Part shown: piece after piece, positions 9,968 to 19,608 of the stretch | Layout of the letters: every line of letters starts with the position of its first letter | How positions within the stretch are numbered: position 1 is the stretch's first letter | The notes under the pieces: generated by a model | Databases searched by the model: none | Told to the model about the DNA's origin: nothing | What the model saw: the letters and a program-made list of their open reading frames with translations, nothing else | NCBI GenBank assembly: GCA_951804985.1 | Contig: OX638135.1 | Span: 72,383,695-72,447,694, forward strand | DNA length: 64,000 nucleotides | Direction: 5' to 3' | DNA from: Dryomyza anilis | Lineage: Eukaryota; Arthropoda; Insecta; Diptera; Dryomyzidae | Made by a program: the position numbers and the translations under genes

Positions 9968-9986
9968 TGGTGTCAGAAGTGGGATT
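9968..9986 (+). other. Primer-binding site, complementary to tRNA-Leu
   Basis: TGGTGTCAGAAGTGGGATT begins two bases after the LTR end. From memory of metazoan tRNAs, it is complementary to the CCA-tailed 3' end of a tRNA-Leu (CAA-type). An identical site follows LTR 2 at about 11982. Confidence 0.75.
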
Positions 9987-9996
9987 GTGATACAAA

Positions 9997-11100
9997 ATGG
10001 TTAAATTCGAACAACTTAAAGTCGACCAGCTAAAGAAGGAGCTGGCGATTCTTAATCTTTCAACTGTAGGTACGAAAGTAGAGCTACAAAAGCGTCTAAT
10101 GGAAGAATTAGAGAACCAAGGCATTGACCTCGCAGAGCACGAGTTTGAAGTGGAAGCTGCAACAGCGTCGTCGAAAAGTGTGGACACGGAGCAAAAAGTA
10201 CAGTCCCAAAGTTTTGATATGAGCCAGTTGCTCGGAGCAATACAACAACAGCTTCAAGAAAATTCCATCAAAATGGAACAGAAACTTCTAGAAAATTCAA
10301 AACAGCTTCAAGAAAATTCGACCAGAATGGAACAGAAACTTCTAGAAAATTCAAAACAGCTTAAAACAGAACTACAAGAAAATTCCAATAAAATGGAACA
10401 GAAACTTCTAGAGAATTCAAACCAACATCAAGTAAAAATTGAGCATCAGATACAGGAACATTCTAAGCAGCTTCTGGAAGTTTCTAATATACTCCATGCA
10501 AAAGTGAACGAATTTGAGGAACATGTAAATGACATGGAAGTGAGTACTGATGTCAAATTTCAAAGGTTGGAAAATAACGCTGATGAGTAATATCAAAAAT
10601 TGGAATATGTTTTCGAAAAAAAACTACAGAAAATACAAGAAAATGTAAATTTACTACAGCTAAGTGGTCCATCACTGCATGTTGCCAGTGGTACGAGGTT
10701 GAAATCGCCGATGTATGATGGAACCACAGCGTTCAACATTTTCAAGCTGCAATTTGAGACCACGGCTGTAAGTAATCGATGGAATAATGAGGACAGCGTA
10801 GCCGCACTTATCGTGGTGCTTAAAGGAGGAGCAGCTGAAGTTTTGCTGACAGTTCCAAAAAGTGACATAAATAGTTATTCAGCGGTCATGGGTGCATTGC
10901 AACGAAAATACGGCAGTGACCACATGCCACCTATTTACAGAATACAGCTGAAGTTCCGAAGGCAAAATAATTGCGAATCGTTGCAGGAATATGCTGCGGA
11001 TGTTGAGAGACTTGCACACTTGGCGTATTCCGATTCAGCCTGTGATTTCTTGGAAATGTGCAAGATAAATGCAGTCGTTTATGGCATACGGCATACGTAG
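9997..11100 (+). pseudogene. Ty3/gypsy gag with SAP domain, copy 1
   Basis: The ATG at 9997 follows the primer site. Residues ~5-40 form a SAP domain (helix-extended-helix nucleic-acid-binding fold, with LKKELAILNLSTVGTKVELQ). A long Gln/Glu/Asn-rich coiled coil follows, with a repeating QENSxKMEQKLLENSKQL pattern (residues ~80-150). A capsid-like gag region comes next (from about 10690), with YDGTTAFNIFKLQFE and a Trp-containing helix. An in-frame TAA at 10588-10590 splits the frame, which then continues without a shift to the TAG at 11098-11100. The same stop is in copy 2, so it predates the duplication. No zinc knuckle remains; the frame ends at the deletion junction. Gag would package the RNA. 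Confidence 0.85.
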
Positions 11101-11453
11101 GAGCACATTGCGAACGTACTGCAATGGATGGGCAAAAGAAAAATGAAGACCGAGACGAGTTGCATCAGTCCTTAAGGCAGAGGACACAAATTCCTAGTAG
11201 TAAGATAAAGTCCAGATAAGACTTGAGAGCAAACTCTGAGGGATTTAAGGAAGGAGATCTGGTTATGCTTTGTAGCCCGCCACGAGTGAATTTGATAAAT
11301 CCAAAACTACAAACACACCGGGAAGGACCGTACAGGGTAATTAAAAGGATAAATGACATTGTGTATCGGATTCAGAATACTACAGGCGTCAGACGAAAAA
11401 TGAAAGTTGTACTTTTAGAAAGGATGGTGCCGAATATAGAGAGAGAGCATTAA
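11101..11453 (+). pseudogene. Integrase C-terminal remnant of the gypsy element, copy 1
   Basis: After the deletion junction the sequence encodes the tail of a Ty3/gypsy integrase: the region KPxRYDLRANSEGF-like, then FKEGDLVML, PKLQ, EGPYRVIKRINDIVYRIQ and MKVV. This matches the SH3-like C-terminal part found in such integrases. A stop (TAA, 11216-11218) interrupts copy 1 where copy 2 has TAC. The catalytic core is absent. Confidence 0.8.
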
Positions 11454-11478
11454 CATCTGTTCGGGACGACCAGATTTA

Positions 11479-11490
11479 GGTGGAGGGCAG
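11479..11490 (+). other. Polypurine tract before LTR 2
   Basis: GGTGGAGGGCAG directly abuts LTR 2, as a plus-strand priming site should. An identical tract precedes LTR 3 at 13493-13504. Confidence 0.7.
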
Positions 11491-11980
11491 TGTTTCGAAA
11501 AGAGGTAATTTGCTCCACTGTGCACTAAGCAATGTGTTAGAAAGAGACGAAAGATCATTCAGCGTACTGGGAAATGTGCGAGAAAGAGATGGAAGATCAG
11601 CGCATTAAAACACATGAGTGCGAATGAGATGCCAATAGCATGCGTCATTCACGAAACGAGTAGAAGGTTCTCGAAACAAGTCGATGCTTGTAGAAACGTG
11701 TCGAACTGATGCATGCAGTATATAAGGGAGCCGCATCTGAGGTACTTCACTTGAGTAGTGATTGTAAAGTGGTCGAGTGCAGCTCGTGTGATAAATGTCA
11801 AGTTAAATTGTGGACATGCAGCAGTTGTTAGAATTTGTTATTAGTAAAGTTGTTTATTAAAGTGAATTAATAAAGTTAATTGTTATAATTTAAACCAAAC
11901 ATAAGAGTGTTTTTATTTTGTACACAATCCAGCGATACGAACTCGTAGAACAGTTTTCCGTAGACTGAATTTTCATAACA
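11491..11980 (+). repeat. LTR 2 (internal LTR, 490 bp)
   Basis: Starts TGTTTCG, ends CATAACA, and is followed by the primer-binding site. It shares the 39-base deletion and many substitutions with LTR 3. Private changes include GAGTGCAGCTCG and one extra T in GTTGTTTATT. Confidence 0.9.
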
Positions 11981-12010
11981 TTGGTGTCAGAAGTGGGATT
12001 GTGATACAAA

Positions 12011-13114
12011 ATGGTTAAATTCGAACAACTTAAAGTCGACCAGCTAAAGAAGGAGCTGGCGATTCTTAATCTTTCAACTGTAGGTACGAAAGTAGAGCTA
12101 CAAAAGCGTCTAATGGAAGAATTAGAGAACCAAGGCATTGACCTCGCAGAGCACGAGTTTGAAGTGGAAGCTGCAACAGCGTCATCGAAAAGTGTGGACA
12201 CGGAGCAAAAAGTACAGTCCCAAAGTTTTGATATGAGCCAGTTGCTCGGAGCAATACAACAACAGCTTCAAGAAAATTCCATCAAAATGGAACAGAAACT
12301 TCTAGAAAATTCAAAACAGCTTCAAGAAAATTCGACCAGAATGGAACAGAAACTTCTAGAAAATTCAAAACAGCTTAAAACAGAACTACAAGAAAATTCC
12401 AATAAAATGGAACAGAAACTTCTAGAGAATTCAAACCAACATCAAGTAAAAATTGAGCATCAGATACAGGAACATTCTAAGCAGCTTCTGGAAGTTTCTA
12501 ATATACTCCATGCAAAAGTGAACGAATTTGAGGAACATGTAAATGACATGGAAGTGAGTACTGATGTCAAATTTCAAAGGTTGGAAAATAACGCTGATGA
12601 GTAATATCAAAAATTGGAATATGTTTTCGAAAAAAAACTACAGAAAATACAAGAAAATGTAAATTTACTACAGCTAAGTGGTCCATCACTGCATGTTGCC
12701 AGTGGTACGAGGTTGAAGTCGCCGATGTATGATGGAACCACAGCGTTCAACATTTTCAAGCTGCAATTTGAGACCAGGGCTGTAAGTAATCGATGGAATA
12801 ATGAGGACAGCGTAGCCGCACTTATCGTGGTGCTTAAAGGAGGAGCAGCTGAAGTTTTGCTGACAGTTCCAAAAAGTGACATAAATAGTTATTCAGCGGT
12901 CATGGGTGCATTGCAACGAAAATACGGCAGTGACCACATGCCACCTATTTACAGAATACAGCTGAAGTTCCGAAGGCAAAATAATTGCGAATCGTTGCAG
13001 GAATATGCTGCGGATGTTGAGAGACTTGCACACTTGGCGTATTCCGATTCAGCCTGTGATTTCTTGGAAATGTGCAAGATAAATGCAGTCGTTTATGGCA
13101 TACGGCATACGTAG
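12011..13114 (+). pseudogene. Ty3/gypsy gag with SAP domain, copy 2
   Basis: Nearly identical to the first gag: SAP domain, coiled coil and capsid-like region in the same positions, with the same in-frame TAA (12602-12604). Only a handful of substitutions separate the two, for example a GTCGTCG/GTCATCG change and Thr to Arg in the capsid region (QFETRAVS). The frame runs on to the TAG at 13112-13114. Confidence 0.85.
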
Positions 13115-13467
13115 GAGCACATTGCGAACGTACTGCAATGGATGGGCAAAAGAAAAATGAAGACCGAGACGAGTTGCATCAGTCCTTAAGGCAGAGGACA
13201 CAAATTCCTAGTAGTAAGATAAAGTCCAGATACGACTTGAGAGCAAACTCTGAGGGATTTAAGGAAGGAGATCTGGTTATGCTTTGTAGCCCGCCACGAG
13301 TGAATTTGATAAATCCAAAACTACAAACACACCGGGAAGGACCGTACAGGGTAATTAAAAGGATAAATGACATTGTGTATCGAATTCAGAATACTACAGG
13401 CGTCAGACGAAAAATGAAAGTTGTACTTTTAGAAAGGTTGGTGCCGAATATAGAGAGAGAGCATTAA
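13115..13467 (+). pseudogene. Integrase C-terminal remnant of the gypsy element, copy 2
   Basis: Same integrase tail as in copy 1, but open: the frame runs from 13072 through RYDLRANSEGF, FKEGDLVML, EGPYRVIKRIND and MKVV to the TAA at 13465-13467. It overlaps the end of gag in another frame, which marks the deletion junction. Without a catalytic core it cannot integrate DNA. Confidence 0.8.
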
Positions 13468-13504
13468 CATCTGTTCGGGACGACCAGATTTAGGTGGAGG
13501 GCAG

Positions 13505-13991
13505 TGTTTCGAAAAGAGGTAATTTGCTCCACTGTGCACTAAGCAATGTGTTAGAAAGAGACGAAAGATCATTCAGCGTACTGGGAAATGTGCGAGAAAG
13601 AGATGGAAGATCAGCGCATTAAAACACATGAGTGCGAATGAGATGCCAATAGCATGCGTCATTCACGACACGAGTAGAAGGTTCTCGAAACAAGTCGATG
13701 CTTGTAGAAACGTGTCGAACTGATGCATGCAGTATATAAGGGAGCCGCATCTGAGGTACTTCACTTGAGTAGTGATTGTAAAGTGGTCGAGCAGGTCGTG
13801 TGATAAATGTCAAGTTAAATTGTGGACATGCAGCAGTTGTTAGAATTTGTTATTAGTAAAGTTGTTATTAAAGTGAATTAATAAAGTTAATTGTTATAAT
13901 TTAAACCAAACATAAGAGTGTTTTCATTTTGTACACAATCCAGCGATACGAACTCGTAGAACAGTTTTCCGTAGACTGAATTTTCGTAACA
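13505..13991 (+). repeat. LTR 3 (3' LTR, 487 bp)
   Basis: Starts TGTTTCG, ends CGTAACA, and is followed directly by the ATAT target duplication and the resumed macro-unit sequence. It is closest to LTR 2. Confidence 0.9.
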
Positions 13992-14066
13992 ATATATACA
14001 TTTCTATTGTTAAAGATTTTTTTTATGAAAACTGTAACTGTTCAACAATATTATGATTTAATTTTA
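13992..14066. other. hAT 3' flank in macro-unit 1
   Basis: Macro-unit sequence resumes after the gypsy insertion with ATATATACATTTCTATTG, then the hAT 3' region. No separate gene is seen. Confidence 0.6.
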
Positions 14067-14690
14067 CTAATAATACTTTTCTAAATTATCCCTACTTAAT
14101 TTATTTTTTAACCTAGTATGTATTATAGTTAATGCACTAAAAGCCCGTTCAACGGAAACTTTCGTAGCTGGAACAGACAATGCAATTTCATATCTCCTAA
14201 AGATTTTTCTATATATAGCTTTCCAGTGTAGTACTACGTCAAATTGAATTGGCAGTCTATCGACGTATTAATGGTTTTCTAATTTTTGTCTCATATTCTC
14301 GTTTTCGCACGTTGGTGGTGTTTCAGCTGAAAATTTCTCTTCTAGTTTGCTATATCTGCCTTTTGGCTTTGATGTCGATGGAGAGGGTTCTGGTAATATT
14401 TGGTTACTCACTGAACTTGGATTAAATTCATTTATTAATTTTAAAATGGTCATCAAATGATCCTGAAATTAAATACGTAATTTTTTGCATATAAATTATT
14501 TTAAATTATGCTTACAACTGCTATGCGCTTTTGAGATTCAGTTAAATATGTTGAACCTCTAGCATTATTTTTATTCTCATCCAAACACACCAAAGTTGAA
14601 ACATCAATTTTTTATTTCTTCTAATTTTTTAAGATAGAGATTCGCAATTATAGTGACTTTCGGTAATGATGTTAAACAATAGACTAATTT
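14067..14690 (-). pseudogene. hAT transposase C-terminal remnant, macro-unit 1
   Basis: The minus strand encodes the end of a hAT transposase. From 14690 down: a decayed stretch with CLTSLPKVTIIANLYLKKLEE; exon sequence ending KRIAV at 14516; a probable 53-bp intron (14463-14515, GTAAGC to TTTCAG, phase 0); and exon sequence beginning DHLMTILKLINEFN. An in-frame TAA (about 14265) follows ENENMRQKLENH. The hAT dimerisation segment then carries ALSVPATKVSVERAFSAL and RLRNKLSRDNLEK. A one-base deletion ends the frame early (stop 14067-14069) compared with the other copies. The N-terminal zinc finger and catalytic residues are absent. It shares a 3-base deletion and the TCAAATTGAATTGG variant with macro-unit 6. 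Confidence 0.82.
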
Positions 14691-15225
14691 ATACTTTTTT
14701 ACGGAGGTATGCATAGAAATTAAAATTTGAATGAGTTATTCTAAGCCAATTTAAAATTTAAATCTTTTTATTATTCGCAATACCTAGTTTGCACAAATTG
14801 AGCTGTAATAAAATCGTTTGACCTAAGGATGTTATTTCTTACTGTATTCATTCATCTAAATAATACCCTATACGCTCTACCTATTCGAAAAATACTTTTA
14901 TTATGGTTGGCTTTTTTTGGTTACAATTTTTATACAGTTATATACCTGAACATTTTATATTATATTGCTTATGCTTCGTTATTACGGTATAAACTGTATT
15001 GACCTTTGCGGTTAGAGATTTTTACCTTTCAACATAATCAGTTACATATATTACCTAACCTACATTATTACGGTGATATCGATACTCACAGCAAATACCG
15101 ACATATGTATTTACACATTCAGTCAACTACCCGTACACGTGTCCCTAGTGTTGGAAAAAATTAAAGATGTCCAAAAATCTTTAATGCCATGTTATCTTCT
15201 AGTGGTTTTATTCAAAACTATTTTT
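14691..15225. other. Non-coding part of the hAT module, macro-unit 1
   Basis: AT-rich sequence conserved in all six macro-units, between the hAT remnant and the inverted palindrome unit. An open frame from 15073 reads MISILTANTDIC and so on and recurs in every unit, but it runs into the satellite and has no recognisable domain. It is probably leftover element sequence. Confidence 0.55.
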
Positions 15226-15336
15226 ATGACATTTCAAAACAATATTAAAAATATTGTCCAAGGTCATCCTGGACATGTCCATGAGCACCTCATCCATTCT
15301 CCAGTGGACATGTCCAAAATCATTTTAAGTCATTTC
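15226..15336 (-). repeat. M4: inverted palindrome unit, macro-unit 1
   Basis: An inverted copy of the M2 terminal unit, with GGACATGTCC at 15271 and 15306. It carries the diagnostic CATCCATTCTCC, the complement of GGAGAATGGATG seen only in the M2 unit next to the hAT module. The hAT module is therefore enclosed by inverted repeats of one kind. A truncated second copy sits inside the satellite at about 15488-15555. Equivalents lie at about 19490, 24025, 29896, 35825 and 39735. Confidence 0.85.
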
Positions 15337-16887
15337 GATCTTTTTGATCTTTTCGATCTTTTCGATATTTCTGATCTTTCTGATCTTTCTGATCTTTTCG
15401 ATCTTTTTTATCTTTTTGATCTTTTCGATCTTTGAGATCTTTTCGATCTTTTTGATCTTTTATGATCTTTTTTGATCTTTTTTGATCTTTTCGATCATGT
15501 CAATGAGCACCTCATCCATTCTCCAGTGGACATGTCCAAAATCATTTTAAGTCATTTTGATCTTTTTGATCTTTTCGATATTTTCGAACTTTCTGATCTT
15601 TTCGATTTTTTCGATCTTTTTGATCTTTTCGATCTTTTTGATCTTTTTTAATCTTTTCGATCTTTCTGATCTTTTCGATTTTTTTCATCTTTTTCATCTT
15701 TTTGATCTTTTCGATCTTTTCGATTTCTTAGATCTTTTTAAGCATTTTAATCTTTTCGATCTTTTTGATCTTTTCGATCTTTTTTGATCTTTTCGATCCT
15801 TTTTGATCTTTTCGATTTTTTCGATCTTTTCGATCTTTTTGATCTATTTGATCTTTTTGATCTTTTTGATCTTTTTGATCTTTTTGATCTTTTTGATCTT
15901 TTTGATCTTTTTGATCTTTTCGATCTTTTTAATCTTTTTGATCTTATTGGTCTTTTCGATCTTTTTTGATCTTTTCGATCTTTCTGATATTCGATCTTTT
16001 TGATCTTTTCGATCTTTTTCATCTTTTTGATATTTTTGATCTTTTTGAGCTTTAAGATCTTTTAGATCTTTTAGATCTTTTAGATCTTTATGATCTTTTT
16101 GATCTTTTTGATCTTTATGATCTTTTTGATCTTTTTGATCTTTTTGATCTTTTTGATCTTTTTGATCTTTTTGATCTTTTTGATCTTTTTGATCTTTTTG
16201 ATCTTTTTGATCTTTTTGATCTTTTTGATCTTTTTGATCTTTTTGATCTTTTTGATCTTTTTGATCTTTTTGATCTTTTTGATCTTTTTGATCTTTTTGA
16301 TCTTTTTGATCTTTTTGATCTTTTTGATCTTTTTGATCTTTTTGATCTTTTTGATCTTTTTGATCTTTTTGATCTTTTTGATCTTTTTGATCTTTTTGAT
16401 CTTTTTGATCTTTTTGATCTTTTTGATCTTTTTGATCTTTTTGATCTTTTTGATCTTTTTGATCTTTTTGATCTTTTTGATCTTTTTGATCTTTTTGATC
16501 TTTTTGATCTTTTTGATCTTTTTGATCTTTTTGATCTTTTTGATCTTTTTGATCTTTTTGATCTTTTTGATCTTTTTGATCTTTTTGATCTTTTTGATCT
16601 TTTTGATCTTTTTGATCTTTTTGATCTTTTTGATCTTTTTGATCTTTTTGATCTTTTTGATCTTTTTGATCTTTTTGATCTTTTTGATCTTTTTGATCTT
16701 TTTGATCTTTTTGATCTTTTTGATCTTTTTGATCTTTTTGATCTTTTTGATCTTTTTGATCTTTTTGATCTTTTTGATCTTTTTGATCTTTTTGATCTTT
16801 TTGATCTTTTTGATCTTTTTGATCTTTTTGATCTTTTTGATCTTTTTGATCTTTTTGATCTTTTTGATCTTTTTGATCTTTTTGATC
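15337..16887 (+). repeat. 9-bp GATC satellite array, macro-unit 1
   Basis: Starts with mixed GATCTTTTC, GATCTTTCT and GATCTTTTT units, interrupted by a partial M4 copy (about 15488-15555). From about 16090 it becomes a homogeneous block of GATCTTTTT, ending at GATCAGAGCAGAG. Confidence 0.97.
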
Positions 16888-17323
16888 AGAGCAGAGTTCG
16901 TAATATATCCCTCAAAGATATTTATCATTTTATATTCCTCACAAAATGAGGGATATAAATTGATAAAAAAATTTCCATCATTGAGCGATATTTTTATTTT
17001 CATCATTGATGAGAAAAACTATATCGCTCAATGATCGAAATTAATTCTCATCTCAAAAGTACTCAGCACTGATGATGAAAATAATTTGTATCTTCAATTT
17101 TTCTCATCATTGAATGATGAGAAAAAGTAGAACTTAGTGTATTCTCATCATTTGAAGATGAAAATAAATAATGAGAAAAGATGAAAAAATGATGAGAGAA
17201 AAGATGAGAAAAGATGAAAAAAATGATGAGACAAATGATGATAAAATGATTAGAAAAATATGAGGACAAATGAGATAATGGACACATCCGATTGCTGCTG
17301 AATGATATGTAAGCAATGATTTC
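16888..17323 (+). repeat. M1 hairpin module, macro-unit 2
   Basis: Begins AGAGCAGAGTTCG directly after the satellite, then ATATATCCCTCAAAGAT, the two M1 hairpins, the GATGAAAAAATGATGAG run and the ATTGCTGCT segment. It is longer at its left end than the M1 of macro-unit 1, which starts only at CCTCACAAAATGAGG. Confidence 0.85.
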
Positions 17324-18220
17324 GACATGTCCATTGAAAGATGAGGTGCTCCTGGACATGTCCATGATGACCTCGGACAAAAATGTTTTTTTTTCATTAT
17401 TTTTTGAAATGTTATAAAAATGATTTTGGACATGTCCACTGGAGGATGAGGTGCTCCTGGACATGTCCATGATAACCTTGGACAAACATTTTTTTTTTAT
17501 GTTCATTATTTTTTTTAAATGTTATAAAAATGATTTTGTACATGTCCGCTGGAGGATAAGGTGCTCCTGGACATGTCCATGATGACCTCGGACAAACATT
17601 TTTTTTTTCATTATTTTTTGAAATGTTATAAAAATGATTTTGGACATGTCCATTGGAGGATGAGGTGCTCCTAGACATGTCCATGATGACCTCGGACAAT
17701 TTGTGTTTCATTATTTTTTGAAATGTTATAAAAATGATTTTGGACATGTCCGCTGGAGGATAAGGTGCTCCTGGACATGTCCATGATGACCTCGGACAAA
17801 TTTTTTTTTTTTCATTATTTTTTGAAATGTTATAAAAATGATGTTGGACATGTCCATTGGAGGATGAGGTATTCCTAGACATGTCCATGATGACCTCCGA
17901 CAATTTCTTTTTCATTATTTTTTGAAATGTTATAAAAATGATTTTGGACATGTTCACTGGAGGATGAGGTGCTCCTGGGCATGTCCATGATGACCTCGGA
18001 CTAAATTTTTTTTTTCATTATTTTTTGAAATTTTATTAAAATGATTTTGAACATGTCCGCTGGAGGAGGTGCTCCTGGACATGTCCATGATGACCTTGGA
18101 CAAAAAATTTGTTTTTTCATAATTTTTTGAAATGTTATAAAAATGATTTTGAATATGTCCACTGGAGAATGGATGAGGTGGTCGCGGGCATGTCTAGGAT
18201 GACCATGGACATTTTTATTT
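17324..18220 (+). repeat. M2 palindrome tandem array, macro-unit 2 (about 8 units)
   Basis: Eight ~103-bp units, the largest M2 array in the window. Some palindromes are mutated (GTACATGTCC, GAACATGTCC, AGACATGTCC). The last unit is the distinct GAGAATGGATGAGG type with GGGCATGTCT. Confidence 0.9.
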
Positions 18221-18303
18221 TTGGGTTGTTTTTAAACGATGAATATCTGATATTGTTTAAATGAAAATACATATATACATTTCTATTGTTAATGATTTTT
18301 TTT

Positions 18304-18955
18304 TTATGAAAACTGTAACTGTTCAACAATATTATGATTTAATTTTACTAATAATAACTTTTCTAAATTATCCCTACTTAATTTATTTCTTAACCTAGTA
18401 TGTATTATAGTTAATGCACAAAATGCCCTTTCTAAGGAAACTTTCGTAGCTGGAACAGACAATGCAATTTCAGCTATATCTCCTAAAGATTTTTCTATAT
18501 ATAGCTTTCCAGTGTAGTACTACGTCACTTTGAATTGGCAGTCTATCGACGTATTAATGGTTTTCTAATTTTTGTCTCATATTCTCGTTTTCGCACGTTG
18601 GTGGTGTTTCAGCTGAAAATTTCTCTTCTAGTTTGCTATATCTGCCTTTTGGCTTTGATGTCGATAGGGAGGGTTCTGGTAATATTTGGTTACTCACTGA
18701 ACTTGGATTGAATTCTTCTATTAATTTTAAAATGGTCATGAAATGATCCTGAAATTTGCATGTAAATTATTTTAAATTATGCTTACAACTGCTCTGCGCT
18801 TTTGAGATTCAGTTAAATATGTTGAACCTCTAGCATTATTTTTATTCTCATCCAAACACACCAAAGTTGAAACATCAATTTTTTATTTCTTCTAATTTTT
18901 TAAGATAGAGATTCGCAATTATAGTGACTTTCGGTAATGATGTTAAACAATAGAC
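18304..18955 (-). pseudogene. hAT transposase C-terminal remnant, macro-unit 2
   Basis: Same fragment as in macro-unit 1. The end is fuller: after RLRNKLSRDNLEK the frame continues LLLVKLNHNIVEQLQFS to the stop at 18306-18304. The dimerisation motif reads VSLERAFCAL at this position in units 2-6. The intron is shortened by a deletion (near 18750-18785). The TAA after LENH is retained. This unit carries private changes, for example Ser to Leu in EPSLSTSK. Confidence 0.8.
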
Positions 18956-19608
18956 TAATTTATACTTTTTTACGGAGGTATATATAGAAATTAAAATTTG
19001 AATGAGTTAATCTAAGCCATTTGGAAAATTTTAATCTTTTTATTATTCGCAATACCTAGTTTGCACAAATTGAGCTGTAATAAAATCGTTTGACCTAAGG
19101 ATGTTATTTCTTACTGTATTCATTCATCTACATAATATCCTATACGCTCTACCTATTCGAAAAATACTTTTAATATGGTTGGCTTTTTTTGGTTACAATT
19201 TTTATACAGTTATATACCTGAACATTTTATATTATATTGCTTATGCTTCGTTATTACGGTATAAACCGTAATGACCTTTGCGGTTAGAGATTTTTACCTT
19301 TCAACATAATCAGTTACATATATTACCTAACCTACATTATTACGGTGATATCGATACTCACAGCAAATACCGACATATGTATTTACACATTCAGTCAACT
19401 ACCCGTACACGTCTCCCTAGTGTTGGAAAAAATTAAAGATGTCCAAAAATCTTTAATGCCATGTCATCTTCTAGTGGTTTTATTCAAAACTATTTTTATG
19501 ACATTTCAAAACAATATTAAAAATATTGTCCAAGGTCATCCTGGACATGTCCATGAGCACCTCATCCATTCTCCAGTGGACATGTCCAAAATCATTTTAA
19601 GTCATTTC
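18956..19608. other. Non-coding hAT-module sequence and M4 unit, macro-unit 2
   Basis: Conserved AT-rich segment followed by the inverted palindrome unit (GGACATGTCC near 19542 and 19577), which abuts the satellite at 19609. Confidence 0.75.

Larger units (their letters stand above)
9440..13991 (+). mobile_element. Non-autonomous Ty3/gypsy LTR element, LTR-body-LTR-body-LTR
   Basis: Three LTRs flank two bodies of identical length (1,524 bp each, 9967-11490 and 11981-13504). Each body has a primer-binding site, a gag with an N-terminal SAP domain, a few integrase C-terminal residues and a polypurine tract. Protease, reverse transcriptase, RNase H and most of the integrase are deleted, so it would need helper enzymes. 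The outer LTRs begin TGTTACG and end CGTAACA. ATAT (9436-9439 and 13992-13995) flanks the element, and the same site without the insertion is present in the other macro-units (for example near 18270). The insertion is therefore a real event in macro-unit 1. Confidence 0.9.

Noticed and set aside
15050..15065. Telomere-like TACCTAACCTACA
   Set aside because: Only about two repeats of CCTAA and the same sequence sits in every macro-unit; not a telomeric tract.
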